Of a stretch of DNA of 64,000 nt, positions 11,751-23,589 are shown piece by piece. The notes beneath the pieces were generated by a model that saw only the letters and a program-made list of their open reading frames with translations, did no database searches and was not told the DNA's origin. The stretch is from NCBI GenBank assembly GCA_002917075.1, contig NTMA01000051.1, positions 222,700-286,699 of the forward strand, in the 5' to 3' direction. Position numbers and translations under genes: made by a program. Source of the DNA: Hawksworthiomyces lignivorus (Eukaryota; Ascomycota; Sordariomycetes; Ophiostomatales; Ophiostomataceae). How positions within the stretch are numbered: position 1 is the stretch's first letter; each line of letters begins with the position of its first letter.

Positions 11751-12673
11751 TTATCTTCTGCGATATTTTGCAAATGCTTCACTAACGGACATGCCATTTT
11801 CGATTGTTGCGGCGGCCATTTTGTCGGCAGCGGCAATAGCAGGGATGAGTTCAAGAACTTTTTCTGCGAGATCTGCAGGGAGAACCACTACACCATTTTG
11901 GTCTGCAATGATGAAATCTCCCGGATGGATTCTTGCTTCTTGGATCGATGATTGCAGCGTCACAGGCACATTGAGTTCTGACGGGAAGCACACTGCACCA
12001 CCAGCCGTAGTGCCCACCCCGCGCGCGAAAAGCTGACCAAATTAGCCCTTATTTCTATAGTCGATGGGATGGGAAGGGGAATGTAGGAGGAGCGGATATC
12101 AATCGAATGGTCGTACAGGAAAGTTCAGATCGCGGTGTTCTTGGAGATCACGCAGCCGGCCATCAATGACGACGCCCTCTGCCTGCAAGTACTTCGCTCT
12201 GAGAGACATCAAACCTCCATAGCACGCGTTGATGTGTGGAGCTGGCTGCGAGATGAACACAACAGAACCTGCCGGAATTTGATCGATCTGCCAGTGGTTG
12301 GCAAATGTAAGCTACGAATCAAGTCAGTTTGAAGGATGTAGACGTACGTAATTTCCTTGTAGCTTCAAAGCCGTCTTGTCCGTCTTGGGTGCAAACTTGA
12401 CCGTCATTGCGGGCCCGACGATCTTTGTGGGGCCACTTTGGAACTGTGGAGAGTACATAGTAATGCCTTCGAGGAACCCACCATGCGTGTGCCTAAGTTT
12501 GGAAAGGCCATCTGCCACCTACCAATCGTTAGTGTTCATACGAGTACTTGGGAGACTGGGAATTCAGTTGGAGAGTGAGGGAAAACGAGGGCTGATGTAA
12601 CATGAAAGAGGCTTACATCGCAGCTCGACCACTCCTGCAGACACTTGACAATGGACGAAGTTTTTGGGTCCAT
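11751..12673 (-). CDS. RraA-family protein / HMG-CHA aldolase-like
   Basis: Four exons on the minus strand: 12673-12617, 12518-12348, 12287-12117 and 12032-11751. All introns are GT..AG, giving 226 residues in one frame from an ATG. The order of family motifs is complete: HTHGGFLEGITMYSP, TKIVGPAMTVKFAPK, IDQIPAGSVVFIS, NACYGGLMS, the Arg/Asp signature VVIDGRLRDLQEHRD that holds pyruvate and metal, then ARGVGTTAGG and GDFIIADQNGVVVLP. Relatives cleave 4-hydroxy-4-methyl-2-oxoglutarate or 4-carboxy-4-hydroxy-2-oxoadipate to pyruvate, or decarboxylate oxaloacetate. It is transcribed divergently from a broken lactonase-like amidohydrolase, which fits organic-acid catabolism. The gene looks intact among decayed neighbours. 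The exact substrate is unknown. Confidence 0.88.
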
Positions 12674-13049
12674 AATGAACGCGCAGATAGTACCGATGGT
12701 TTTACAAATTTGTTATGAATGTATTATGAGCTCGATTTACCTTCTCCATAGGGAATGCCTCGCTTTTAAGCCGAGCCGGACGTATCCCACCATCTTTAGA
12801 CATATGTCGTTCTTTGCTTGTGCGCAGAGGCGGCTGACTCGGCTTTAATCCGAGTTGTGTTAGTTGCGCGGCCATGTGCCGAGACTGCGCATACCCCTAA
12901 AGATCAGTGTGCTGTGTAGAAGGCGTAATGACCTATTTCACAATTGCGGAGTCTTTCGTAGAACGAAACCTGGCGGATGCCTTCGCAATTGGCTCACTTT
13001 TAGAGACAGGTGGCAGGATCTTCGTTCTAGGTGTCATTTCCAGTGAAAG
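12674..13049. promoter_or_regulatory. Divergent promoter with CGG-N7-CCG site
   Basis: This is the shared upstream region of the RraA-type gene (-) and the amidohydrolase remnant (+). It contains the palindrome CTCGG-CTTTAAT-CCGAG at 12838-12854, which is a CGG(N7)CCG everted site of the type bound by Zn2Cys6 regulators. A related AAGCCGAGCCGG lies about 70 bp to its left. The regulator is unknown and binding is inferred from motif shape only. Confidence 0.45.
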
Positions 13050-13840
13050 TTGTGCCGGCGGACGCATGGGACACGCATCATCACGTCTTCGAGCCCGAGC
13101 ACTTCCCATTCGCAGCAGGTTGATATTTCACTCCGTCAACAGCTTTGAAACAGCTGAAAGCCTATGAAGAGTCCACTGGTGTCTCTCATGTTTGCATCGC
13201 ACACGGTTTGTCATACGGGGCTGACTGCATTTCTCTACTCTACTACCTAGATTAATTTGGCGGCAGCGCACGCGGCATCTGCGTTCTGGATACGGATTCT
13301 GTCACAGACGATGAACTAGACTCCTACCATGCTTCTGATGTTCGTAGCGTCTGGCTCGATATTTTCAAGGCAAAAGCTATGAACGATCTTGATCAGCAGG
13401 TGGCAATAATCTAGGAGACGGCCGAACATCTCGCGCGGTGGGATAGAAAGGGATGGAAACTATGGAGCTTCTAGATACAACAGCCAAATCTAGCTTACTG
13501 GAAGCGGCTGCGACAAGTGGCAGCTGACCTGCCAGTGCCGCTGGTCGTGGATCATATGGGCCTCGCAAAAGCTCCGAGCATGGCTGCCTCCAGAACAACT
13601 GCTGTCATTGAGAGCCCGGAGTGGCAAGAACTTCTTGGTGCTCTGTGTGATGGAAATATCTGGATCAAAATTTCGGCACCGTACCGAAACTCACGCTTGG
13701 ACCCTGCCTTCTAGACCTGGAGCCGATCGTTACGCAGTTAGTCCGTGCCAATCCTAAGAGGGCAGTGTGGGGCAGCGGCAGGCCACATACACAAAGGCAT
13801 GAGGATCGTCGTCTGTTAAGTTACAAGGTACTGTTACATG
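13050..13840 (+). pseudogene. COG3618-type amidohydrolase (lactonase / LigI-like), decayed
   Basis: Related enzymes are TIM-barrel lactonases such as 2-pyrone-4,6-dicarboxylate hydrolase (LigI) and sugar-lactone hydrolases. The plus strand reads WDTHHHVFEPEHFPF (metal-binding HxH start). Then follow GVSHVCIAHGLSYG, the strand ARGICVLDTDS, LPVPLVVDHMG, a WIKISAPYRNS segment, and finally AVWGSGRPH, where active members have a G(S/T)DWPH-type motif. Stops interrupt it (for example after FAAG near 13109 and at the TAG after VAII near 13411), with frame changes near 13230 and 13710. The Asp of the last motif is lost. The order and spacing of all blocks support one ancestral gene of about 290 residues. 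It is divergent from the RraA-type gene. Confidence 0.78.
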
Positions 13841-14886
13841 TGTCCAAGGGATTGATCCTTTTTTGTACTGGTACAGTGGCCTAGTGGCATCACTCAACAT
13901 CATCTAGAACACATCAGACAAGCAGAACCTTTCTTAAAAGTCGATAGTTCTAGCTGGATAAAGAGGCTCAGCACGTGGCTGAGTGAGGAAGAATGACATT
14001 CTATGTGGGTTGATAACTCCCAGGAATTATACGATTATACTCCATAGTCGCGGTTTATGTATCTTGAATAGATAACTTTGTGAACGAAAGTCACATTTCT
14101 GTCTATAGTATACAATATAGAAGTTTTTTCTAGAGGAAGTTATTTTGCCTCCTGACAGACTAGATGTCTCAGTGAACAGCCGAGACTCTCTTTGCAACCT
14201 GCCAGTAGTTTTGTGTTGGAATATATTGGCAGGGAATGGACTCGTAACGAAACTAGAACTCCTCAGCATTGCGTCCCAATGTCAACCGTGGTCTCTTCGT
14301 GACGTTGTTCCCACACAGCAATCGGACTTTCTACATTCTACAGGCCGCCACAAATGTTGCATGCGGCGAGATTCAAGGAGAATTTACATGGAGCCATCGA
14401 ACCAACCTAAGCGAAGAGACCTAGTTTATTTAACAAACAGTGGTTAACTGTCTACCGTGGTAATGGCTGCGTTACTAGTTAAGTAGTAGCGCCGTTGATT
14501 CGAGTGACTAAGGCGTCCAGCTTGTCATTCACCCAGCCCTCTAGATGGGATCACACTTCATAAATTATGTTGCAGAAGATGCCTACATGGGTATCGCCTG
14601 AATGGACGTCGATCTCGATCAGTACACAGAGTTTCCTGACATCGATGATCCTACGACTTCCCTTCGACTCTATCGCGATCCACACCTCGATTCATGACTA
14701 GATAGAAAATATAAATCGATTTCAAAACTTCCCAAGACTGCAAACGTGGAGGCAGCTAACATCTTGACAAGAGGAAACTTGATTAAGTACTAATAGCATA
14801 GCAAGCTCACTATTGATTTGCAATTGATCATCATCTAGCCGGCCATGCGGATGTGGTAAACCAGACCGGAGCCTGCCGCCGTCCCT
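13841..14886. other. Intergenic debris
   Basis: No recognisable family. Short open frames (14145-14447 +; about 14550-14697 +) could be fragments of a lost gene, but I cannot assign them. The copia coding sequence begins abruptly at the right end. Confidence 0.35.
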
Positions 14887-16572
14887 ATGCCGTACGGCTT
14901 CAGAAATCTTAGAAGGCATGCCCTGGCGACGGCACAATGGGTCAGAGAATGGGCTGAAATCCAGGCTATTAACCTATCAACTCTTAGCCTTGGCAGACTC
15001 CATCGTGATACCCTACCGCCCCTGCCGCGAGGCTATAGGGATTTGAAAAATCACCTTCTACGTGATCGATTTCAGGATGCTATGAATAAGGAAATAGCCC
15101 AATTGCAGGAAAGTGGCACCTATCGTGAAATTCGAATAAATCCTGGCATTCGGGATGCCCTGATTCCATTGATGTGGGTATATACGTACAAATTCGACGA
15201 ATACGGCCAATTGCTTCGGTGTAAGGCCCATATATTGCGTGGTGATTTGGAGCAAGGCTCTGACAGAGACAACTATGCCGCCACACCTCCTATGGGCCAT
15301 ATTCGGCTGATATTCGCCTTGGTGGCCAAATTCGGTCTAACTCTCCTTCAATACGATGCCGTAGGGGCATTTACACAATCAGATATCGACAGTGCTGCGT
15401 ATACGAATCTACCCCCTGGTTTCGAAAAATCTGGGCATTGCTGGGAGTTACTCAAGAGCCTATATGGCCTCAGACGGTCGCCATCTCTATGGCATCAGAC
15501 TTTGACCACGAACCTGAATAGCCTAGGCTTCAAAAGACCGTCTGAAAATCCCTGTATTCCGACTGACAACAAGGTCTTGATATTTTTCTATGTGGATGAT
15601 ATTGGTGTTGTATTTCACCCTCGACATCAGGAATACTGGGAGGCGCTTGAGAGACTGACTGCCGCCCTCCTCGAATATCGTGGTCCAATGCAGTGGTTTT
15701 TGAATATCCACCTAATTCGACGAGGACACGAAATCCTACTATCTCAGGAACCATATATCACCGCACTTGAATCCAAATTCAAGATCAACGCGTGGGCCAA
15801 GCCTTTGGCACTTACGCCCTTCCCACCGGATGTACCGTTGTCGTCAGTGGTGCCTTACGAAGGGAAGGCTACAGCCACCAAATTGGCTGAATATCGGGAG
15901 CGGTCGGGATCCTTGATATATCCATCTACTATTGCTAGGCTAGATATAGCCTTCACAGCCTCACTATTGTCAAGATATATACACAATTCCTCCCCATTGC
16001 ACCGGCTAATAGCTGATCACTGTCTACGGTATTTCGTTCTATCCAAATATTTGGCGTTACGGCCCCCTGGAAACGACACTCAGCCTGAATTGGGTATCTA
16101 TTCAGACGCAGTCTTCGCCGACGATTCGACTAACAGACGCTCATCCTACAGCTATGTTATGAAGCTATTCGGAGGCCTAGTGCTTTGGCGGTCTACAAGG
16201 CTGACCACTGTATCCACCTCTTCAACTGAGGCTGAATTCCTGGCAATGGCTGATACGTCCCGCGAAAGCCTTGCCATATCACGTCTATTGATTGATTTAG
16301 CTGTAAAGCTAGACGGTGACAATTTAACCCTATTCTGTGACAACTTACAGGCCATAAGGCTGGTCCAACCGCAGGCCAGTGTTACTAAGTGGTCTACTAA
16401 AATCAAGCATGTTGATATCTATCACCACTAGCTAAGAGAAGTGGTGGCAGACAGTAAAATCAACGTTAAACGGATTCGAACGTCAGACATGATCGCTGAC
16501 GGCCTTACGAAGCCCCTGACAAAGCAGAAGCACGATAACTTCGTGCGTATGCTAAGCATGACCTCTATTTAG
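14887..16572 (+). pseudogene. Copia pol fragment: reverse transcriptase and RNase H
   Basis: The frame opens with the copia pre-RT region (REWAEIQAIN, LHRDTLPPLPRG) and reads through RT: WVYTYKFDEYGQLLRCKAH, LLQYDAVGAFTQSD, LKSLYGLRRSPSLWHQ and the catalytic FFYVDDIGVVF. RNase H follows with GIYSDAVFADD, TVSTSSTEAEFLAM and LFCDNLQAI, then KHVDIYHH. A TAG at 16429-16431 interrupts the frame where copia elements usually have Gln. The same frame continues to the canonical MIADGLTKPL end and stops at 16570-16572. The missing upstream domains make it non-autonomous. The single stop suggests it is younger or less mutated than the gypsy elements near 31-45 kb. Confidence 0.9.
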
Positions 16573-16732
16573 GACGATATGGCCTAATTACTTACTTTCT
16601 GATCAACCTATCCAACCACACAAAGCCCTCAACAGCTATTTACGCCTATTACGGCCATAAGGCTCCCAACAGCCTTGATTTCGTGTGTTATTCAGTGATA
16701 TTGGGACAGGACCATACGTCCTGGTGGGGGTG

Positions 16733-16910
16733 TGTTAAGCAGTGCTTATATAATACCATGCCTGTAGGTTGATATCGTATGCCTATCACTTGAATACCGT
16801 GGTCATACACTGTATATAGCACTATATAGAGAGGGCTCCTCGCCCTGCCTCCCTCTAAGATATCCTTTTGGCCTCTCCTAATCAATGGCTCTACTCAAAC
16901 TGGCTTGACA
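16733..16910 (+). repeat. Copia 3' LTR
   Basis: 178 bp, TGTTAAGCAGTG..GGCTTGACA, directly preceded by a purine-rich tract and downstream of the pol fragment in the same orientation. It matches the LTRs at 9962-10137 and (inverted) 10795-10972. Confidence 0.92.
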
Positions 16911-17450
16911 TAAGGAATGCGTCGCAGCTAAGTAAGTGTGGTGTAAATCATATAGTGAAATAGATAACAGTTCTTTGTCTTCCAGATACCCGAGATCTGA
17001 CTGAAAAATACTGGCAAGGTCTACAGGCTCACTGTGTGAACTGGATGCGTTGTGAATGGGCGTTTCGGGTTCATTAGCCGGTATATCCAACATATATATC
17101 CTACACTTCAAAACATTAAATGCGCATATAGTGTCATCGGAGGGGTTCGCTTTGTGGGAAGCAGAGAAGGGAAGGTGTGACCTGATTTTGTCTCGTTAGA
17201 TCAGTAATTCTCTCTCTGGGTTAGTCCTGCTGCTTCCTGGTTCTATGGCTGTTGCACAGCTCGGCATTACTCCGACACGCAAAGAGCACAAAGTCGTGTA
17301 AAAGCATGGTGGTGGGAAGAAAAGCTTTAAAGACGTTCACGAGCATATATTAGCCTAGTTCAATGTTCGTTCTCTTTATTTATTTTTTGGCGGTGACGGT
17401 CAATTTATTGCTTAGTGAATTGTATTGTCAGACACTTAAAGTCACCAGCC
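16911..17450. other. Intergenic
   Basis: No gene recognised; it contains the upstream region of the sugar-transporter pseudogene. The minus-strand frame ending near 17111 partly overlaps the LTR and has no motif. Confidence 0.4.
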
Positions 17451-19144
17451 ATGGCATTGATAGACTAACAAATTTACAAGACTACCTCGAAAGAGGTCGT
17501 CTCTTGGAAGATCACCATCTACGCGATAATCCTCTCCTTTTCTGGTGCCCTTCATGGTTGGTTTACTTCATCCCCCAAGAATCGCGACGATGTATTGTTT
17601 TGGCTGAATAGGTCTCCATCACAAGATTCAATACAGCCAATATTTCTGGCGTGCTCGCCATGGCGCCGTTCAAAAAACACTTTGGTATCAGTGGCCTGTC
17701 AACCGTCGACTCGGCAAATTGGACGGGCTGGATCACCTCTGCGCTAATTCTGGGTTCTTGCGGTGGCTCCCTCGCGTCTGCGGCTCTTATGGACAAAACA
17801 GGAAGCAAATGGTCCCTTTGCATTTTTACTAGCCTATACGCCATTGCTGCTGCCCTCATGAGTTCTAGCCCAGTAGGTGAAGGCGGCAGAGACGAGTTCA
17901 TGGTCGGACGCGTACTGTCAGGATTCGCGTCGGGAGCAGCCAGCGTCATTGGCACTGGCTACATGGCTGAGATCTCTCCCAAGGCCATCCGTGGCGGCCT
18001 CATGGCCCTATATAATGCCAACACTATGCTTTATGCTGGCTTAGCATTTGGGGTGAACTATGGAGCGTTAAAGAATATCGATGACACGATAGACGCTCTG
18101 TGGTAGGTCCCGATGGCCATCCAAGCACTGCCCGGTGTTTTCCTATTAGCAGGCCTCTTCTTCATTCCGGAATCGCCTCGATGGCTTGGCTCCCATGGAC
18201 GCTTGGAAGACGCAAAGAAGGCTCTCGTGGCATTGCGTTCCCTGCCTATACACCACCCATTTGTTCAGCAAGAATACAATGAGATTCATAGGGCTATTGA
18301 AGACGAAGAGGCCGCTAGTCCGGGATTGAAGGGCATGGTTAGTGAGATTATGTCCAAGACTATCCGCAAGAGATTAATCATGGCCTTGATAATCCAAGTC
18401 GGTTTGCAATTCTCTGGCGGTAATATCATTACCTACTACAACAACTCGATTCTCACTTCTATCGGCCTCACGTCATCGTCCACAAACTATCTAGTCTCAG
18501 GCATCTACGGTGTGATCAAGTTTGTCACCGTCATCATCTATTGTGTTTTCATCGTTGACAGAATAGGCCGTCGAACGGGTCTATTTGCCGGATCAGTGCT
18601 CATATGCGCCTCATTGACATATCTGACCGTCTATCTTGCCGTTGCCAACCTCTCTTCCAGCCATTCCTCTTCTGGTGCCGCTGGGTGGGTGGCAGTGGCG
18701 TTCATTTTTATCTTTGCTGTGGGATACGCTATTTCGTGTGGCACGATTCCTTAGATTATCAACGCAGAAGTATTTCCAAACCGAGTCCACTCGATTTGCA
18801 TGAGCATTTGCATTACATGGTAGTGGTTGATAAACTTTGGCCTGACACACGACTAGCCTAACATGGTGATCTCGATGCATCCGTGGGGCCCGTTTTTGCT
18901 CTTTCTGTGTATGACTGTCATCATAACCATATATTCCATCTTCGCCTATCCGGAAACAAAGGGCTTGTCCATGGAAGAGCTATTTTCAATGCCGTGGTAT
19001 AAAGTCGGGCGGGCCAGTGTCAAGTTCCTGGAGCAAGAGAAAAAACTCCAGGCAACAGAAAACTGGGCTCAAAAGGAATTTGAAACTGACGCAGTAGCAG
19101 TGGCAAATGCTGTCAAACAACTCGAAATTGAACATGTAGAGTAG
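17451..19144 (+). pseudogene. MFS sugar/quinate-type transporter (SP family) with several in-frame stops
   Basis: Hexose or quinate proton symporters of the plasma membrane have this layout. The frame starts at ATG 17451 with SWKITIYAIILSFSGALHG (helix 1). An intron lies in about 17569-17638, after which come NTANISGVLAM, the GGSLASAALMDKTGSK loop, GRVLSGFASGAASV, PESPRWLGSHGR, QFSGGNIITYY, VDRIGRRTG and EVFPNRVHS. The C-terminal SP motif YPETKGLSMEELF closes it. It is broken by TAA 17466-17468 and TAG at 18104-18106, 18752-18754, 18821-18823 and 18854-18856, all without loss of frame. Most of these sit where relatives have Gln or Trp. All are explained by single CpA-to-TpA type transitions on one strand or the other. 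Confidence 0.88.
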
Positions 19145-20099
19145 TAATACTATAAGGTAGTACCTGCTTTGGGGATAAGTGTGTACTGTACTGTACGAAG
19201 CCGAATAGCATACGAGAGAATAATCTGCACATCGTTGTAATTAACGTGACTCATAACCACCATTCGCCGTCCTGATACTGAGGTTGCATATTTGTTGGTT
19301 ATACCATGTCACATGAATGGCTTGGTCTTCTAAGGCGTTATTGTGATGCTATGTATAGAACAAGACAATCAAAGAAGGCTAAATTGTAAGTCTTGAAATT
19401 AAAACGGCATGAAAAGAATATATGAGTATAGAACAGGGAACTAAGCGGAGACTACCATGTATGGCAGTCTTTGCTTGCGTTGTTCAAACCCAGTGCTGCC
19501 CGGTCTCCCTAGAGGCTTAATGAGTCGACTGCTCTTCACATTGCATTAGATATGAATAACCTACGCTCATGTATGAAAGTGTCTCTCCTTGCTAACACCG
19601 GAGCGAAGCCGAAAATACTGATAGGATCACACTACGACCAATGGATACCATAGTCAACTTCTCTACGCCGATATGGACCATTCAATTTGTCCGTTTGTGA
19701 AGAAGATCAGGAAAAGGCGTAAGGAAGAAATTCACAAGAAATAGAAATAAAATCAGTTGAATACTTAGGGAATTATTGTCAATATTTCGGTCAGCCAGCG
19801 GCGCTATGGGGTTCAAAAGAGGAGGTCGGCAAATAGCCGGTCATTAGGGCAGTGGATCGACGCCTTCTTTCTGGGGGTGGGGCCCTGGGGAAGTTTGATG
19901 GGGAATTTTTTGGGGTAGTGTATACCTCTGGGGACCCAGACTGGAGAAGGGAAAGAAGCATCGGAGAAGATAACCGATGCAGAACGAAAGGCAGTGTATA
20001 TAACTAAGAACCTGGCCATATTGTATTCTGCTTTTGCTTGTATTGGCCTCTTTAATTGACACTTGCATTACGCCCTATTTCAACTCACACAATTTAATA
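19145..20099. other. Intergenic
   Basis: No supported gene. The right end is the upstream region of the next transporter remnant. Confidence 0.4.
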
Positions 20100-21896
20100 A
20101 TGGCTGATATCAAGGATTTAGACTAGGAGCCACGGGCTACAGTTCACTTAGACGAGGTTAAAGGGGGCGTTCATGACAACAACTTGGCCTTGGCCCACAC
20201 TATGTCCGAAGAGGAGTTCCTTGACATAGAAAGGAGACTCAAGCTAAAACTAGATATTCGTCTTCTAGCCTACGTGTGGGTTATATTTGTTCTAAACTAC
20301 TTGGATAGGGTGAGAATTGTCCATCTTTGACATGGAGAATGGTCGAGTGACTAGCAACTAATTAATGCACTTGATGTCACGTAGAACAATATCGCAGCTG
20401 CCAAAACGGATGGCATAACCGGATCACTACACTTAACATCCCCACAATACGCGACAGGCGTCCCTCTTCTGTTTGTCGGTTATGTGCTGATGCAGATCCC
20501 GTCTAATATGTTCCTCATCGGCTTGCGTCCTTCCATATACCTTTCCTTCTGCATGGCAATCTGGGGAATTATCTCTGCATTGACAGGTATTATCACCAAT
20601 GCCGCAGGATTATACGCCGTTCGGTTCTTTCTCGGCATCGTCGAAGCTGCGTTCTATCGTAAGGCACTAATTCATGTAAGAAGTTGAAATTGAACTATGG
20701 AACTGATATTATCTTCGTCCTCATATCCACGGGTAATATGTACAGCCGGTGCCCTGTTCTTGATATCTTCGTGGTATAGATGCTCTGAGATGGGGTTGCG
20801 GAGCGCAATACTGTTCTCAGCAACACAGATTGGCAGTGCTTTCTCTGGCCTGATCGGAGCGGGGATCACCTCAAGTCTGGAAGGTGCTCGTGGCCTGGAA
20901 GCTTGGCAATGGCTATTTATTATCGAAGGTTCAATCACCGTTTCTGTCGCCCTCTGTGCCTTCCTGATCCTCCCGGATTTGCCGTCTACCACACGCTGGT
21001 TGACTCTAACTGAGCGCGCTGTTGCTTAGTAGCGTCTTATATAGGACGCTGGTCAGGTAGACGATGACGACGAAGAGGGTTGAAAAAACGGTTTCCGCCT
21101 TGCATTTGGCGACTGGAGACTATATATCTTCGCTCTCATGTTTACGTGCATCCAAGTTACTACCGCTGTGTCAAATTTCTTCCCCACTGTCGTGAGTACG
21201 TTGGGTTATAACGAGGTCGACACGCTGCTGCTCACAGCTCCACCTTACTTCCTGGGGCTCATCTTCTCGATTGCTAACAACTGGTCTGCTGACCGGCTCC
21301 GAAATTCTTCGTCTCATGCCATGTGGCCGCAGGCGTTAAGTATTGTCGGCTTTATTCTGGCCGCTTCCACTCCGAATACAGGGGCGAGATATTTCGCTAT
21401 GATGCTGATGATTGGTGGGGGGCATGAGGCTAATTCCATTGTTGTTGCATGGACGCAAAAGACCATGATACGACCAAGAAGCAAGCGTGCGGCTGCCATT
21501 GCATTTGTCAACGCGTTTGGCAACATCTCGCAGGTAAGATAAATTTGTTAGATGCTTGTGATAACAGCCTACTCCGTTCTGCCAATGTCATTTTTTTCCT
21601 CGGCCTTCTGGGCCCAGTACTGACCTTTTGTGTATAAATAGGTTTGGGCATCATATCTATGGCCAGAGAGTGGCGCACCGCAATATGTTCTAGCCATGTC
21701 TGTGAACTCAGGCTTCGCCTTAGGTACCATCATGTTTGCTTATACCATGCGTCTCATCTTGTTAAGAGCCAACAAAAAACTGGATGAAGGGGCTGATGTG
21801 GGAGAAGTTATGGGTGGCGAATGCCAAGCACGAATCTCCGGTCTTGACGAAGAGGAACAGCACGCCAGGCGATCCGCATTCCGATATATCGCCTAA
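20100..21896 (+). pseudogene. MFS anion:cation symporter (Dal5/allantoate-permease-like), decayed
   Basis: ACS-family permeases import organic anions such as allantoate, vitamins or carboxylates. Exons joined by GT..AG introns read LDIRLLAYVWVIFVLNYLDR, NNIAAAKTDG, LMQIPSNMFLIGLRPS, GLYAVRFFLGIVEAAFYPG, ALFLISSWY, WQWLFIIEG, LPDLPSTTRWLT and VWASYLWPESGAPQY, i.e. all the usual blocks in order. It has an in-frame TAG at 20124-20126, tandem TAGs at 21027-21032, TAG 21042-21044 and TGA 21081-21083 in one otherwise open frame. These replace residues that are Gln or Trp in relatives. Together with the sugar transporter it suggests that uptake functions of a catabolic island were lost. Confidence 0.87.
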
Positions 21897-22268
21897 GAAA
21901 GACTACACAATATTCTATGTAAATAACTGATACGATATCTCCAATGATATCCCTGATATCGTGTGTTCAGCTGCTTGTTTTAGAAAACATGCCCGGCAAA
22001 GAACAATGGGTATTGCATTCGTAATTTATCTCATAAGAAAGTAGTTCAAATTTAATAGCGTAAAAGTGCCGTGTCTTAAGACAATAGTAACTCAAACACG
22101 ATTTTGATTGGTACGTATTATACCGGTGACAATTTGGGTTTTCTACCTCGGATGCTACTATGATCAAGATTGCTCCTAGCTTTGTCTAAGGATTTATGCA
22201 TTGATTGCCTTAAGAAAGAAATTCCTCTCCAGATAGGCTTTAGTGCGCAACTGCGCATATATGACCTA
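21897..22268. other. Intergenic between convergent remnants
   Basis: No gene or repeat recognised between the 3' ends of the two converging pseudogenes. Confidence 0.4.
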
Positions 22269-23574
22269 TCATTTCGGGTGCAGAGACCGTAAAACGCGGA
22301 GAGGGCTAGCCGTATTTAAGATCTGCCACAATAGATCTGGATAGGCCCATCCCAAAGCAGTAGCTGCTATTGAAGTTAAACTTGCTTCGCTATGAAGTCC
22401 GGGGCGGCCGGGCCCAGTCATATCCTATATAACTGATTAGTCACACAGAGCATGGCATCTTGTCAATGGTTAAATAGAGGTGGCTTACTGGCTTCATCTT
22501 AATGTCGAACAGCGCAAACTTTGATGTCTGCGACTCTTTGTAGCGACGAACGTCAATGCGTATCGGGGCTGTTGTTCCGAGCAGCTTCCCCACCCCTTCG
22601 CATTCCCGTTTCACGGCCGCATAGATGGGGTCATCTTCATCATCCGGAACGACATGCGAGTTTTCGCTGACCGCTACGACACCGTTGTGCGGCGCGATGC
22701 CGTCTAGGTGATTGAAGCGTGTCACCCCGGGAAGGGACCAGTAGCCTTGTTTGCCCTGCGTAGGGGGCATAACTGTTACCGTCGCTTCTTCACCTTGCAG
22801 GAACTCTTCCACGATGACGGTTCCAGCACCTTCTGCTTCCAGCGCCCGTCCATTGGCCCGGAGCTCTTTCGCACTGCGGCACACCTTGACGCCGTGGCTG
22901 CCGCGACCGCGTGCAGGCTTAGCCACGACGGGAAACAAGATATTGCCGAATTCCGTGTCAGATATCGGGAACGGCCATGCACGCGGCATGGAAAACCCTC
23001 CTATCCTCCGCAGAAGGTTGTTCACATAATTCTTGTCGTCGTAGCGGTCCACGACTAAGGGACTCTGTCCAACAATGCGAACTGCATCCTGGAAGGTGCC
23101 GATCGCAGTGGACGTCTGTAGAGGATGGGATGCGAACAAGATAGTGTTTGCCCAGACGTGGGTGGCGCCCTTCTGGAGGGCGGCCAGGATCCCCGCTTCG
23201 GTGTCGGGAAATGTCCACCCCTCTTGCTTAGAAATTCAGGGGGGTGATGACATCGATAGCGCTTTTTTGCAGGTTGTAAGCAATGTCTGCCCCAGAATCC
23301 TGGTATCCTTTTCCGAAGTCATCAGCTAAACTACATCGTTCTTACCGAGTATTGCCAATCGGCTGACTGCAGAGGACATACCACCGGGTTTCTTGGGTTT
23401 CTTCGTGCCATTGACGATTCGTGGTTCAAGCGCCAGGTAAAGAGCCGCAATTCGACTATGAACCGCCGATGATTTGGCGAGGAAAGCGGAACAGTTGTGG
23501 TTTACAGAGTCCGGGGTAAAGGAGACGAACGAGAGCGGGTCATCGTTCTGAGTGGAGGTAAGAGATGATATCAT
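22269..23574 (-). pseudogene. ATP-grasp ligase of the D-Ala-D-Ala-ligase-like fungal type, frameshifted
   Basis: ATP-grasp enzymes activate a carboxylate with ATP and ligate it to an amine or thiol. The minus strand reads VSFTPDSVNHNCSAF, SRIAALYLALEPRIV, SSAVSRLAILGKNDVV, then in a shifted frame LADDFGKGYQDSGADIAYNL. Next comes KQEGWTFPDTEAGILAAL in yet another frame, and GATHVWANTILFASHPLQTS. The nucleotide-binding core follows with FPVVAKPARGRGSHGVKV, VIVEEFLQGEEATVTVMPP and FALFDIKMKP. After a GTAAGC..TAG intron the last exon reads DMTGPGRPG and ends HPK at 22269. The breaks are small indels near 23310 and 23230, unlike the nonsense changes of its neighbours. Function unknown. Confidence 0.75.
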
Positions 23575-23589
23575 TTCGCAGAAATTGAT

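Larger units (their letters stand above)
14887..16910 (+). mobile_element. Ty1/copia retrotransposon, 3' half with 3' LTR
   Basis: It comprises the reverse transcriptase-RNase H end of pol (14887-16572), a non-coding tail with a purine-rich GGTGGGGGTG tract just before the LTR, and the 3' LTR 16733-16910 (TGTTAAGC..TTGACA, 178 bp). No gag, protease or integrase is present and no 5' LTR abuts the left end, so the copy is 5'-truncated. Two related LTRs lie at 9962 and 10795. Confidence 0.9.

Noticed and set aside
17563..17955. 130-codon minus-strand frame over the sugar transporter
   Set aside because: Antisense of transporter helices; the plus strand has the SP-family motifs in order.
17451..21896. 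UAG recoded as glutamine in this organism
   Set aside because: Intact genes here (RraA, Ldh_2, PHS, oxygenase-like, MFS) have no internal TAG, some stops replace Trp rather than Gln, and retroelements show the same changes.
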